From assembly GCF_004005375.1 (NCBI RefSeq), contig NZ_RZUF01000021.1:1-64000 (forward strand): a DNA stretch of 64,000 bases, read 5' to 3'. Under the pieces are notes generated by a model, which did not search any database, was not told the origin of the DNA, and was given only the letters and a program-made list of their open reading frames with translations. Source of the DNA: Rheinheimera sediminis (GTDB lineage Bacteria; Pseudomonadota; Gammaproteobacteria; Enterobacterales; Alteromonadaceae). The translations under genes and the position numbers were made by a program. Shown piece after piece: positions 8,131 to 15,478 of the stretch (its first letter is position 1; every line of letters begins with the position of its first letter).

Positions 8131-9438
8131 CTACAGCGGCTGCTGAGTCAGGGCTGCTATGGTGTTTGTTACTGCTCTGGAAACTTGTTCTATCTGGTTT
8201 TGCGATTGATGCACCTCTTCAATAAGGACAGTACCCTGAGTAGCGAAAGCACTGACGTTGGCCATTTTTTGCATAGCTTGTGTTGTCAGTTGCATGTTTC
8301 TGAGTACAACAGATTCTATCTCCTGAGTTGAAGTGCTGGTTCGCGATGCAAGATTACGAACTTCGTCAGCGACCACCGCAAAACCTCTGCCATGTTCACC
8401 GGCTCTGGCGGCTTCAATAGCTGCATTCAGGGCCAACAAGTTGGTTTGATCGGCGATCGATCTGATGCTGGTGACTATGGCTGATATTTGCCTGGAGTCT
8501 TCATTCAGATTAGAGATTTGATGGGTTGCTTCTGCGATCTCGTTTGAAATGAGAGTTGAATTCTCTACCAAATCCTGCATTTGTATTTTGCTGGATACCA
8601 CGACCTCGACTGTTTTCACGGACGCGTCCATTGCTACACTTGCTGCATGTTCTACTGCTTGTTCCTTTTTAATGTCCGAAGAGATATCAGAAGCAAACTT
8701 TATTACCTTAATGATTTTGCCATTGTCACCGTAGATAGGGTTGTAGGTCGCTTCAAGCCAAATCGGCTGTTTGGATGCCTGCAGTCGCATAAAGCGGCCT
8801 GACTTAAATTGTCCTTTGGCCAATTCAGACCAGAAATACGGGTATCGCTGATAAAAGTCGTCGGTACAGAATATTTTATGATGTTTGCCTTTGATCTGCT
8901 GCAGCTTATAACCCACAGTCTGCAAAAAATTGTCGTTGGCGTTAATAATAGTACCGTCTGGTTCGAACTCAATCACTGCCTGAGATTTATGCAAAGCCAG
9001 AATAATGGCGTGCTGGTCTTTCAGTTGTGTTGTTTTTTCCGTCACATCACTGGCAAATTTTACAATACGTATGACTTTGTCATCTTCAATCACTGGAAAG
9101 TAGGTTGCCTCCAGCGCCACAGCAGAGCCATCTTTTTTATAGCGTGTGAAGGTTTTTGAATGAGGAATACCTTGTGAGAGGCTTTGCCAGAATTTTGTGT
9201 AGTCGGAGCTTCGGGCATAATGCATATCACAAAACATTTTATGATGTTGCCCTACTATTTCTTCCTGACTGTAGCCTACAACGGCAAGAAACAAGTCGTT
9301 GGCTTGCAAAATCAATCCCTGAGGATCAAAAACTATCAACGGAATTTGTTTTTTAACTGCGTCGTAAAATAAGGCTTCAGGTGAGGCTTTTACAGGCTGA
9401 GGAGCTTGTTTTAGGAATCTTAAAATAGCGCTCAACAT
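8131..9438 (-). CDS. Soluble methyl-accepting chemotaxis protein with two PAS domains
   Basis: 435 residues without a transmembrane segment. Two tandem PAS domains (about residues 25-145 and 147-265), each ending in a PAC block ([11 protein letters not shown] and [11 protein letters not shown]), are followed by an MCP signalling domain. The hairpin-tip core is present ([19 protein letters not shown], then [15 protein letters not shown]), so it should couple to CheA/CheW. Aer-like and cytoplasmic receptors of this build sense redox state or ligands through PAS-bound cofactors; which cofactor is not visible. The signalling domain is short, with no C-terminal CheR-binding pentapeptide. The ATG at 9438 is preferred over an upstream TTG. 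Confidence 0.9.
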   Translation of the reverse strand: MLSAILRFLKQAPQPVKASPEALFYDAVKKQIPLIVFDPQGLILQANDLFLAVVGYSQEEIVGQHHKMFCDMHYARSSDYTKFWQSLSQGIPHSKTFTRYKKDGSAVALEATYFPVIEDDKVIRIVKFASDVTEKTTQLKDQHAIILALHKSQAVIEFEPDGTIINANDNFLQTVGYKLQQIKGKHHKIFCTDDFYQRYPYFWSELAKGQFKSGRFMRLQASKQPIWLEATYNPIYGDNGKIIKVIKFASDISSDIKKEQAVEHAASVAMDASVKTVEVVVSSKIQMQDLVENSTLISNEIAEATHQISNLNEDSRQISAIVTSIRSIADQTNLLALNAAIEAARAGEHGRGFAVVADEVRNLASRTSTSTQEIESVVLRNMQLTTQAMQKMANVSAFATQGTVLIEEVHQSQNQIEQVSRAVTNTIAALTQQPL

Positions 9439-9914
9439 AAACAAAGCCTCTCGTAGATTATTAGCTTAGAACTGAATCACCAGTTGGCGCTCTAGTTATG
9501 TCAGCTGAAAAAGTAACCAGAAGATTTTTTCCTGATTTGCGCATAAAGTTACAGGACATAAGGGACAAAGTCAACAAATTGATAATTTGTGCTTCTGATG
9601 TAATCTTCAGCATTGGTCGGATTTTGTTGATGTCTGAGAGGGATGGTTGGGGTTGGCAAAGGGTACTTATTTTACTTCATTAAAGTTACTCTGGATGGCA
9701 AGCATTGAAGATGGTCATGATAACGTTCTCAAGTAAATGGGCTGGCAAATCTATGAGGTGAAAAGGAAACACCACAATATCTTTGTTGAGTTCAGCACTG
9801 TGGGTTCAATAGCCTACCAACAATATTGGAATTACGTGCTCTGGAGTAAAGCTCAGGCTGCTAAATTCAAACGCCTAACTAATGAAGGCATTTTTTTAGT
9901 AAGAGCCACAACAA
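9439..9914. other. Intergenic stretch without a supported gene
   Basis: Between the chemoreceptor start and the pirin terminator there are only short open frames on the plus strand (61 and 80 codons). They have no convincing ribosome site and no recognisable composition. The part next to 9439 should hold the chemoreceptor promoter. Nothing else was seen. Confidence 0.5.
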
Positions 9915-9943
9915 TAAAAGCAGGGAGCAAAAATGCTCCCTGC
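9915..9943 (-). terminator. Terminator of the doxX-pirin unit
   Basis: GCAGGGAGCA-TTTT-TGCTCCCTGC, read on the minus strand, is a perfect 10-bp stem with a 4-base loop, then TTTTATTG. It starts 8 bp past the pirin stop codon. Confidence 0.88.
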
Positions 9944-9950
9944 TTGAAGT

Positions 9951-10643
9951 TTAAGGCAAATCAAACCACAAGGCTTTAACCGGGCCTTGAGTGGCTAAAG
10001 CTTTTAGTTCAGTTTCTTTACTAATTTTTGCACCATCACCTGGTTGCATCGCTGTGCCGTTTAGCTCTAACTCGCCTGAAATTAAATGTAGATAGAAGTT
10101 CCGTTCAACCCTCACAGGTAACTCAACAACATCATGCTCACTTAGCAGTAGCTGTGATAAATAGGCATCCTGCTTAATCTGCAGCGTACCGTCACGACCG
10201 TCCGGCGATATCACCAGCGTTAAGCCAGGTTCAGCTTTAAACTCTTTTTGCTGATAACCTGGTACTCCGCCAAATTGGTTTGGCTGGATCCAAATCTGCA
10301 AAAATTTTAAGTTGTCTTTATCACTGGCGTTAAATTCGCTGTGATAAATACCTTTGCCTGCACTCATCAGCTGAAACTCACCAGCAGGTAAAGTTTTTAC
10401 ATTACCGGCTGAGTCTTTGTGGGCAATTTGTCCCTCCAGCACATAACTGATGATTTCCATATCCTGATGGCCATGGGTATCAAAGCCTGCGGCTGCATCG
10501 ACTTGGTCATCGTTTATCACTCTTAACGCTGAAAAACCCATATGAGCAGGGTCATAATAACGGCCAAAAGAAAAACTGTGTTTGCTTTTCAACCAGCCAA
10601 AATTAGCGATACCGCGGTCGGTGGAATATCTTAGTTCAATCAT
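9951..10643 (-). CDS. Pirin-family bicupin (YhaK/YhhW-like)
   Basis: 230 residues. The N-terminal cupin has the pirin signature: WLKSKHSFSFGRYYDPAHMG, then DTHGHQDMEIISYVLEG with the metal-binding His/Glu set, and GKGIYHSEFN. Bacterial pirins bind iron or another divalent metal; some (YhhW) have quercetin 2,3-dioxygenase activity, and YhaK is a redox-responsive protein. It lies 53 bp behind doxX and before a terminator, so doxX and pirin form one unit. The pair beside a LysR gene recalls the E. coli yqjF/yhaK/yhaJ regulon. Confidence 0.88.
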   Translation of the reverse strand: MIELRYSTDRGIANFGWLKSKHSFSFGRYYDPAHMGFSALRVINDDQVDAAAGFDTHGHQDMEIISYVLEGQIAHKDSAGNVKTLPAGEFQLMSAGKGIYHSEFNASDKDNLKFLQIWIQPNQFGGVPGYQQKEFKAEPGLTLVISPDGRDGTLQIKQDAYLSQLLLSEHDVVELPVRVERNFYLHLISGELELNGTAMQPGDGAKISKETELKALATQGPVKALWFDLP

Positions 10644-10696
10644 TTTATACTCCGCTAGACACTCCCTTTGCAGAGAGTATCCATTTGAGTGGATTA

Positions 10697-11143
10697 TTAG
10701 TTCAGTTTCTGCGCAATCATGGCGTCGATTGAAGCTTTACCTGCACCGCTGAACAGCAGCGAAACACTGGCGGCTAACAGGGCTAAAGCAAATTCGTAGC
10801 CGTTAGTGCTCATAAAGAAACCGTTGGCAACATGGACTTTAAAGATGGCCACTAACATGGCGATAATTAAAGTCACTGCAGCAGGACGGGTCAGTACACC
10901 AAAGACTAATGCCAGACCACCAAAAAACTCAGCTGCACCAGCTAAAAACGCCATCAGTACACCAGGAGCCAGGCCTATGCTTTCCATCCAGCCGCCAGTG
11001 CCTTCTAAGCCGTAGCCACCAAACCAACCAAATAATTTCTGAGCACCGTGCGCCGCAAAAATAATACCGACTGGAACTCGTAAAGCTAAAGCGCCAAAAC
11101 CTGCGTTAGTACCAAAAATTTTCTGTAAAGTTGCGTTGCTCAT
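10697..11143 (-). CDS. DoxX-family membrane protein
   Basis: About 148 residues with four helices; the DoxX opening RVPVGIIFAAHGAQKLFGWF and the glycine-rich FLAGAAEFFGGLALVFG are clear. DoxX proteins sit in the inner membrane; related proteins are linked to oxidative stress and thiosulfate or aromatic compound metabolism, with no firm reaction for this subgroup. The ATG at 11143 (GGTG upstream) is preferred to a GTG three codons earlier. First gene of a two-gene unit with the pirin, divergent from the LysR gene. Confidence 0.85.
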   Translation of the reverse strand: MSNATLQKIFGTNAGFGALALRVPVGIIFAAHGAQKLFGWFGGYGLEGTGGWMESIGLAPGVLMAFLAGAAEFFGGLALVFGVLTRPAAVTLIIAMLVAIFKVHVANGFFMSTNGYEFALALLAASVSLLFSGAGKASIDAMIAQKLN

Positions 11144-11273
11144 CGTATTCACCGTTAAATAAATTGACTATTAATTGGGGTTGTCAGACTGCGTTAAACC
11201 GCTTGTCAGTTCCGATGTCTGTACTTTAGAGCGGCTTGTATTTTTAAAAAAGCGGAATAAACTGAGTTCATAA

Positions 11274-11288
11274 TTCAAAATATTTGAA
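11274..11288. promoter_or_regulatory. LysR-type palindrome in the doxX/lysR intergenic region
   Basis: TTCAAAATATTTGAA is a perfect inverted repeat containing the T-N11-A core of LysR-type binding sites. It ends 18 bp before the regulator's ATG, as expected for autoregulation; the divergent doxX promoter would be about 130 bp away. Confidence 0.55.
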
Positions 11289-11306
11289 CATGAAAATAAA
11301 GGTTCT

Positions 11307-12221
11307 ATGGCTAATCATCCTATTCTGACGCTGGACGCTTTGCGTGCACTGGACGCTATCGATCGCAAGGGAAGTTTTGCCGCTGCGGCTGAACACCTAT
11401 ACAAAGTGCCTTCAGCTCTTAGCTATACCATTGCAAAACTTGAAGCTGACCTTGAAGTACAGTTGTTTGATCGTTCCAAACAAAAAGCGCAGTTGACACC
11501 GGCAGGTCAGCTGTTATTACAGCAGGGCCGCGAATTATTGCAGGCCGCCAGTCGATTACAAGATGCGATTAAGCAAGTGGACACAGGTTGGGAAACTCAG
11601 TTTGTTATAGCCAAAGACAGCATAGTGCCGTATCCACCTGTGCTAAGCCTTATTGATCAATTTATGGCACTGGGCAAAATGACGGAAGTCAGTATGCGTG
11701 AAGAAGTATTGGGCGGTGGCTGGGAAGCGTTGGAAACAGGTCGGGCACACATTGCGATAGGGGTGTCGGCTGATATGCCCAAAGGTAAATACGAACTGGT
11801 GCCTATGGGGGAAGTCGAATTTGTCTTTGCTTTATCACCCCAGCATGAGCTGGCCAATATCAATAGACAGATTGATTTGGCGGATGTGGAGCAGGAAACG
11901 GCCATCGTAGTGTCGGATTCGGCTTTAGATGCACCGAAACGAAGTTCAGGTTTATTTGCTACCCGCCGCGTGTTGAAAGTGAGTTCAATGCAAGCGAAAA
12001 TTGCCGCTCAGGTACAGGGTTTAGGGGTAGGTTTTTTACCAAAGCATTTAATTCAGGATGAATTAGCCAAAGGCTTATTAATCGCCAAAAAAACCAGCAT
12101 TCCACGTGAAAAGGCGATGTTGTATCTGGCCTGGCAAAAACAAAGTCAGGGCAAAGCACTGCAGTGGTTTAGTGAAGCTTTTAGCCATTACCCCTGGCTA
12201 AAAGTCTGGTCAGCTACCTGA
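11307..12221 (+). CDS. LysR-family transcriptional regulator (YhaJ-like)
   Basis: 304 residues: winged helix-turn-helix at about residues 7-66 (LDALRALDAIDRKGSFAAAA, FDRSKQKAQLTPAG), then a periplasmic-binding-protein-like effector domain from about residue 95. Divergence from doxX-pirin and the T-N11-A palindrome between them support that pair as target. In E. coli the LysR protein YhaJ controls yqjF (DoxX) and sits near yhaK (pirin), so a shared regulon with redox or electrophile input is a reasonable inference. The effector is unknown. ATG preceded by AAAGGTTCT. Confidence 0.88.
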   Translation: MANHPILTLDALRALDAIDRKGSFAAAAEHLYKVPSALSYTIAKLEADLEVQLFDRSKQKAQLTPAGQLLLQQGRELLQAASRLQDAIKQVDTGWETQFVIAKDSIVPYPPVLSLIDQFMALGKMTEVSMREEVLGGGWEALETGRAHIAIGVSADMPKGKYELVPMGEVEFVFALSPQHELANINRQIDLADVEQETAIVVSDSALDAPKRSSGLFATRRVLKVSSMQAKIAAQVQGLGVGFLPKHLIQDELAKGLLIAKKTSIPREKAMLYLAWQKQSQGKALQWFSEAFSHYPWLKVWSAT

Positions 12222-12290
12222 TCAGACTGGGCTATGTTATGGTTTTGCACGTAGCCTGATACCAACAACACAAAGTGAAAGAGATGGGCA

Positions 12291-12875
12291 TTGAATAATA
12301 AAATTAAAGCAGTAGTGTTTGATTTAGATGGTACTTTGGTGGACTCCAAACTGGATTTTTCTGAACTGCGCCGCCGTTTAGGCTGGCCTGAGCAAAGCTT
12401 GATCCTGGAGCATTTAGCCACTTTAGACTGTGAAGTGAAAAAACAGCAGGCAGAGCAGATTATTATCGACTTTGAACTGGAAGGAGCGCGTCGTGCCAGT
12501 TGGATGCCTAATGCTGAGGTGTTGCTGCAGCAATTGAAGCGCCAAAATATGCCGATGGCAATCTTAACCCGTAATATGCGTCAGGCTACAGACTTGTGTA
12601 TGCAGGCGCTGAATATTCCTATAGAGCTGGTGCTGACCCGCGACGATGCTCCGGCTAAACCTCAACCTGAAGGCTTATGGCTGATCGCCGAGCAATTGGC
12701 TGTAGCGCCCAAAGAAATACTTTATGTGGGCGATTATCTGTTTGATATTCAAACTGCCCGTAATGCCGGCGCTTATTGCTGTTTATACCGTTATGGCGAT
12801 AACCATATTTATGCAGAGTTGGCAGATCTGGTGGTAGACGATCTGCTGGAGCTCGCAGACTGGTTAACAGCCTGA
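12291..12875 (+). CDS. HAD-superfamily phosphatase (phosphoglycolate phosphatase-like)
   Basis: 194 residues with all HAD motifs: VFDLDGTLVDS (nucleophile and general acid Asp), LTR near residue 100 (motif II), the Lys of AKPQPEG (motif III) and YVGDYLFDIQTARNAG (motif IV). The cap is a small helical C1 insert, as in Gph/PGM-type enzymes. It starts at TTG with AAAGAG seven bases upstream; no ATG fits before motif I. Substrate unknown. Follows the LysR gene by 69 bp. Confidence 0.85.
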   Translation: MNNKIKAVVFDLDGTLVDSKLDFSELRRRLGWPEQSLILEHLATLDCEVKKQQAEQIIIDFELEGARRASWMPNAEVLLQQLKRQNMPMAILTRNMRQATDLCMQALNIPIELVLTRDDAPAKPQPEGLWLIAEQLAVAPKEILYVGDYLFDIQTARNAGAYCCLYRYGDNHIYAELADLVVDDLLELADWLTA

Positions 12876-12951
12876 CGCATAGCACTCTGTTCTGGACTTT
12901 TAGGCATTATGTTTCTAACATTTGTTTAACAGTGCCTGAAGGAGCAGTCAT

Positions 12952-13302
12952 ATGAGTTACACCCAGTGGTTACATCAACAATGTCCGGAAACACAGACAT
13001 GGCCGTCCGTGGACTCCTTTGCCTTAATTCAGCAAGCCAAAGCAACACAGCCTTGTAAAAGGCTGGAAATACTGCTGATGATCGCCTGGTTTTTTTGTTT
13101 TACCCTGCTGTCTGGTTTTATTGGTCAGCCGCTGTTGGAGGTTTCTGCGCAAGGATTCTTTTGGTCTGCAGAAGCTGTTTGTGCCGTGCTGGCAGGGGCT
13201 TTTTTCTGTACTTTTCTGGAGCAAAAAATGCAGCGGCGCTTGATACAGAAAAAACTGTTAGAACTGGTCAAACAACATCAGGTAGCACAAAACGCATTGT
13301 AA
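12952..13302 (+). CDS. Small protein with two membrane helices
   Basis: 116 residues: a soluble N-terminal 45 residues rich in Gln, Trp and Cys, two hydrophobic helices (about 44-62 and 69-88), then a basic C-terminal tail (QKMQRRLIQKKLLELVKQHQ). No family recognised. GGAGCAGTCAT precedes the ATG. It lies 105 bp upstream of a membrane-bound XRE regulator with the same orientation; the two could be a pair, such as a regulator with its membrane partner, but nothing in sequence proves it. Confidence 0.6.
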   Translation: MSYTQWLHQQCPETQTWPSVDSFALIQQAKATQPCKRLEILLMIAWFFCFTLLSGFIGQPLLEVSAQGFFWSAEAVCAVLAGAFFCTFLEQKMQRRLIQKKLLELVKQHQVAQNAL

Positions 13303-13407
13303 ATTCTGAGCTATTCCTGAGATTCATTAGTATTCCGGTATATTCAGCTTCCTATTTCTGTGGGAATTCCCGAGCATTACCAGGACTTCAACACACAAGG
13401 AACTGTT

Positions 13408-14142
13408 ATGACCTTAGGCGATTATATTAAAGACAAGCGTGCAACAATGCAGTTAAGCCAACCACAACTGGCTGAGCAAATAGGCATTGAGCAGTCTTAT
13501 TTATCCAAATTGGAAAACGATAAATCCCTGCCATCCAACGATGTATTCCGTCGTCTTCTGACAGCTTTGAACCTATCCTTACCTGCATTTGTTGCGGCTT
13601 TTTCTGCGCAGGAAATACAACAGCTGACCGCCATAGCGGATGTCGAGTTTTATCTGAAACAGCAGTGCAACAAGCAACAACGCCACTCCGGTTGGTTAGT
13701 GCTGAGTTTAAGTTTTGTATTTGCCTTGGGGGCCGCCTGTTTTTATGCGGGATTTCAGGCGTTGTGTTTTCCTGAGCGCTTTCATCAGTATGAATCCCAG
13801 GGCGTTGTGTTACCGGGCGAATCCGCTTTTGTATTTACTGACTGGGATCAAAACTTCCCAATACTGACCGGTACTAGTGAAGAGATGCGGCAGTCGATGA
13901 AAAACAGGGCTGAAAAAGAACAGTTGATGTATCAGCGTTTCGCTCAACTGACCGAACATAGTTTTGAATATCTGGGCCAATATTACATTCGCACTGTGGA
14001 TGGCGGTAGCCGTACTTTTGAATATAAAACGGTCGGCCTTGTTAGCCGCACTGGCAACACTGTACTGCAACTGCTTGGCTTATTTTTGATGGTATTTAGT
14101 GCTGTGTTAAGTCTGGGCCGCAAGGCGTTGCTGCGGTTCTGA
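13408..14142 (+). CDS. XRE-type regulator anchored in the membrane
   Basis: 244 residues. Residues 1-60 are a Cro/CI helix-turn-helix (LGDYIKDKRATMQLSQPQLA, EQSYLSKLENDKSLPS). A basic linker leads to a membrane helix at about 95-115, an extracytoplasmic segment of roughly 100 residues, and a second helix at 218-237. This one-component layout (DNA-binding domain inside, sensing part outside) resembles CadC/ToxR in principle but with an XRE domain. The ATG at 13408 follows AAGGAACTGTT. Target and signal unknown; the upstream two-helix gene is a candidate partner. Confidence 0.75.
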   Translation: MTLGDYIKDKRATMQLSQPQLAEQIGIEQSYLSKLENDKSLPSNDVFRRLLTALNLSLPAFVAAFSAQEIQQLTAIADVEFYLKQQCNKQQRHSGWLVLSLSFVFALGAACFYAGFQALCFPERFHQYESQGVVLPGESAFVFTDWDQNFPILTGTSEEMRQSMKNRAEKEQLMYQRFAQLTEHSFEYLGQYYIRTVDGGSRTFEYKTVGLVSRTGNTVLQLLGLFLMVFSAVLSLGRKALLRF

Positions 14143-14148
14143 ACAAAA

Positions 14149-14170
14149 GGGCCATTGCTGGCCCGATTTT
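14149..14170. terminator. Bidirectional terminator between convergent genes
   Basis: GGGCCA-TTGC-TGGCCC is followed by GATTTT on the plus strand; the minus strand continues TTTTGTTC. It separates the XRE regulator gene from the potassium channel gene. Confidence 0.7.
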
Positions 14171-14179
14171 AGGCTGCTA

Positions 14180-14980
14180 CTAAATCTCATGATCCAACAC
14201 CTTCGGCAAGCGACGATGTTTTTCTTTGGCTTCCTTAATAGCATCACTAAAAGCGGACGCCAGAATGCCGGTAGGTACTGCAATCATACAAATTCCCGTG
14301 ACTGCGGTGATGCCCGCCAAAACACGGCCAAGTACTGTGATAGGGTACACATCGCCATAACCTACGGTGGTTAAAGTGGCGACGGCCCACCATGTCGCTC
14401 TGGGTATAGAGCCAAAAGCTTCAGGTTGAATATGACCTTCGACTAAATACAGGCAAGTGGCGGCAAAGAGCAAAATAACCAAGCCAAAAATACCACTGAC
14501 CAGTAACTCATAAGTGCGGCTGCGAATGGCGACTACTATGCACTCCAGAGCCGTAGAAAAGCGCCCAAGTCGTGCTAAGCGCACTACACGGATTAACAAC
14601 ACCAGACGTAAAATGACACCACCGTTGCCCATATAAAGCGAAAAGGCCACTATTATTGCCAATAAGTCGGTCATGGCAAAAAAGGAAAAGAAATGCTGCC
14701 AGCGGTTTTTTACTGAATCATTTTCAACACAGGTCCAGAGCCTTGCCAGATATTCCACTAAAAACAGTGAACCTAAAGCCAGCTCAGTGTAACGAAACCA
14801 GTGTTCATGGCCCAGACGTATGCTGGGTTCTGTTTGCACTATAGCTAGCAGAATACCGGCAAGTATCACCAGTGCTATAACTATATTGAGCGGAGACATG
14901 CCGCGGCCTGAATATAATACAGGGTCTAGCTGATGCGCCAGACGAGAGCGGACTTTGTGCAATAGACTTTGATCGTGCAT
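14180..14980 (-). CDS. Voltage-gated potassium channel (Kv type, six helices)
   Basis: About 266 residues. Six membrane helices are visible, with the S4-like arginine-spaced segment LIRVVRLARLGRF and the pore signature TTVGYGD before the last helix; each subunit would contribute to a tetrameric K+ channel in the inner membrane. There is no RCK/TrkA-N regulatory domain; only a short basic tail follows S6. The ATG at 14980 is my choice, though the frame is open to a TTG at 15037 with no better ribosome site. Related bacterial proteins are annotated as ion transporter or Kch-like. Confidence 0.88.
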   Translation of the reverse strand: MHDQSLLHKVRSRLAHQLDPVLYSGRGMSPLNIVIALVILAGILLAIVQTEPSIRLGHEHWFRYTELALGSLFLVEYLARLWTCVENDSVKNRWQHFFSFFAMTDLLAIIVAFSLYMGNGGVILRLVLLIRVVRLARLGRFSTALECIVVAIRSRTYELLVSGIFGLVILLFAATCLYLVEGHIQPEAFGSIPRATWWAVATLTTVGYGDVYPITVLGRVLAGITAVTGICMIAVPTGILASAFSDAIKEAKEKHRRLPKVLDHEI

Positions 14981-15057
14981 AGCACACCAGATTGAAAAGC
15001 TTTGGTTAATTGTCTCGGCAAGCGACTGATATAGCAAGGCTATCTTTTATGTTGCTG

Positions 15058-15456
15058 TTAAAAACCTGTTAGTACCTGATCCAAAGTACCCAGGCTGTGC
15101 TGTGACAATGCCTGTTGCCGTTCCTGTTCAGTTAAAATGCCGACAAAAGGAGTACGGCGGCGTAACTTTCGCAAGTAGGGACTATCTTCAGTAATGCCTT
15201 GGTAAAATTGTTCTTGCTGCTGATATAACTCCAGCACAGAAACCCAATGCAAATAAGCACCATAGCCTAGTTGGCCGTTATCCCGTCGTTCTTCAAGTTT
15301 GGCTTTTACTTGTTCAACTAAAGCTGGCTCTGCTAATAATTTGGCTGCTATAGCCTGATGCAATACCAAAATTTGCCGATCGATGTTTTCATCTTTAATA
15401 CCGGTCTTTTTCACCCTGTAGGGTCTGTTTTGTTTATTGCTTTTAGGTGTCCACAT
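15058..15456 (-). CDS. Conserved-looking protein of unknown function downstream of dnaE2
   Basis: 132 residues, mostly helical and very charged: a basic N-terminus (PKSNKQNRPYRVKKTG), a helical middle with LEERRDNGQLGYGAYLHW, and the C-terminal RKLRRRTPFVGILTEQERQQ. I do not recognise a domain. It begins 22 bp after the dnaE2 stop on the same strand, so it is probably the fourth gene of the SOS operon. A basic N-terminus could contact nucleic acid; that is inference only. ATG at 15456. Confidence 0.65.
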   Translation of the reverse strand: MWTPKSNKQNRPYRVKKTGIKDENIDRQILVLHQAIAAKLLAEPALVEQVKAKLEERRDNGQLGYGAYLHWVSVLELYQQQEQFYQGITEDSPYLRKLRRRTPFVGILTEQERQQALSQHSLGTLDQVLTGF

Positions 15457-15478
15457 CGCTTGTATTCTTTAGTGTTAA

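Noticed and set aside
9737-9979. 80-codon frame on the plus strand
   Set aside because: No ribosome site, no motif, and it runs into the pirin gene and its terminator on the other strand.
10806-11015. Plus-strand frame opposite doxX
   Set aside because: Mirror frame of a well-supported membrane protein gene; no ribosome site.
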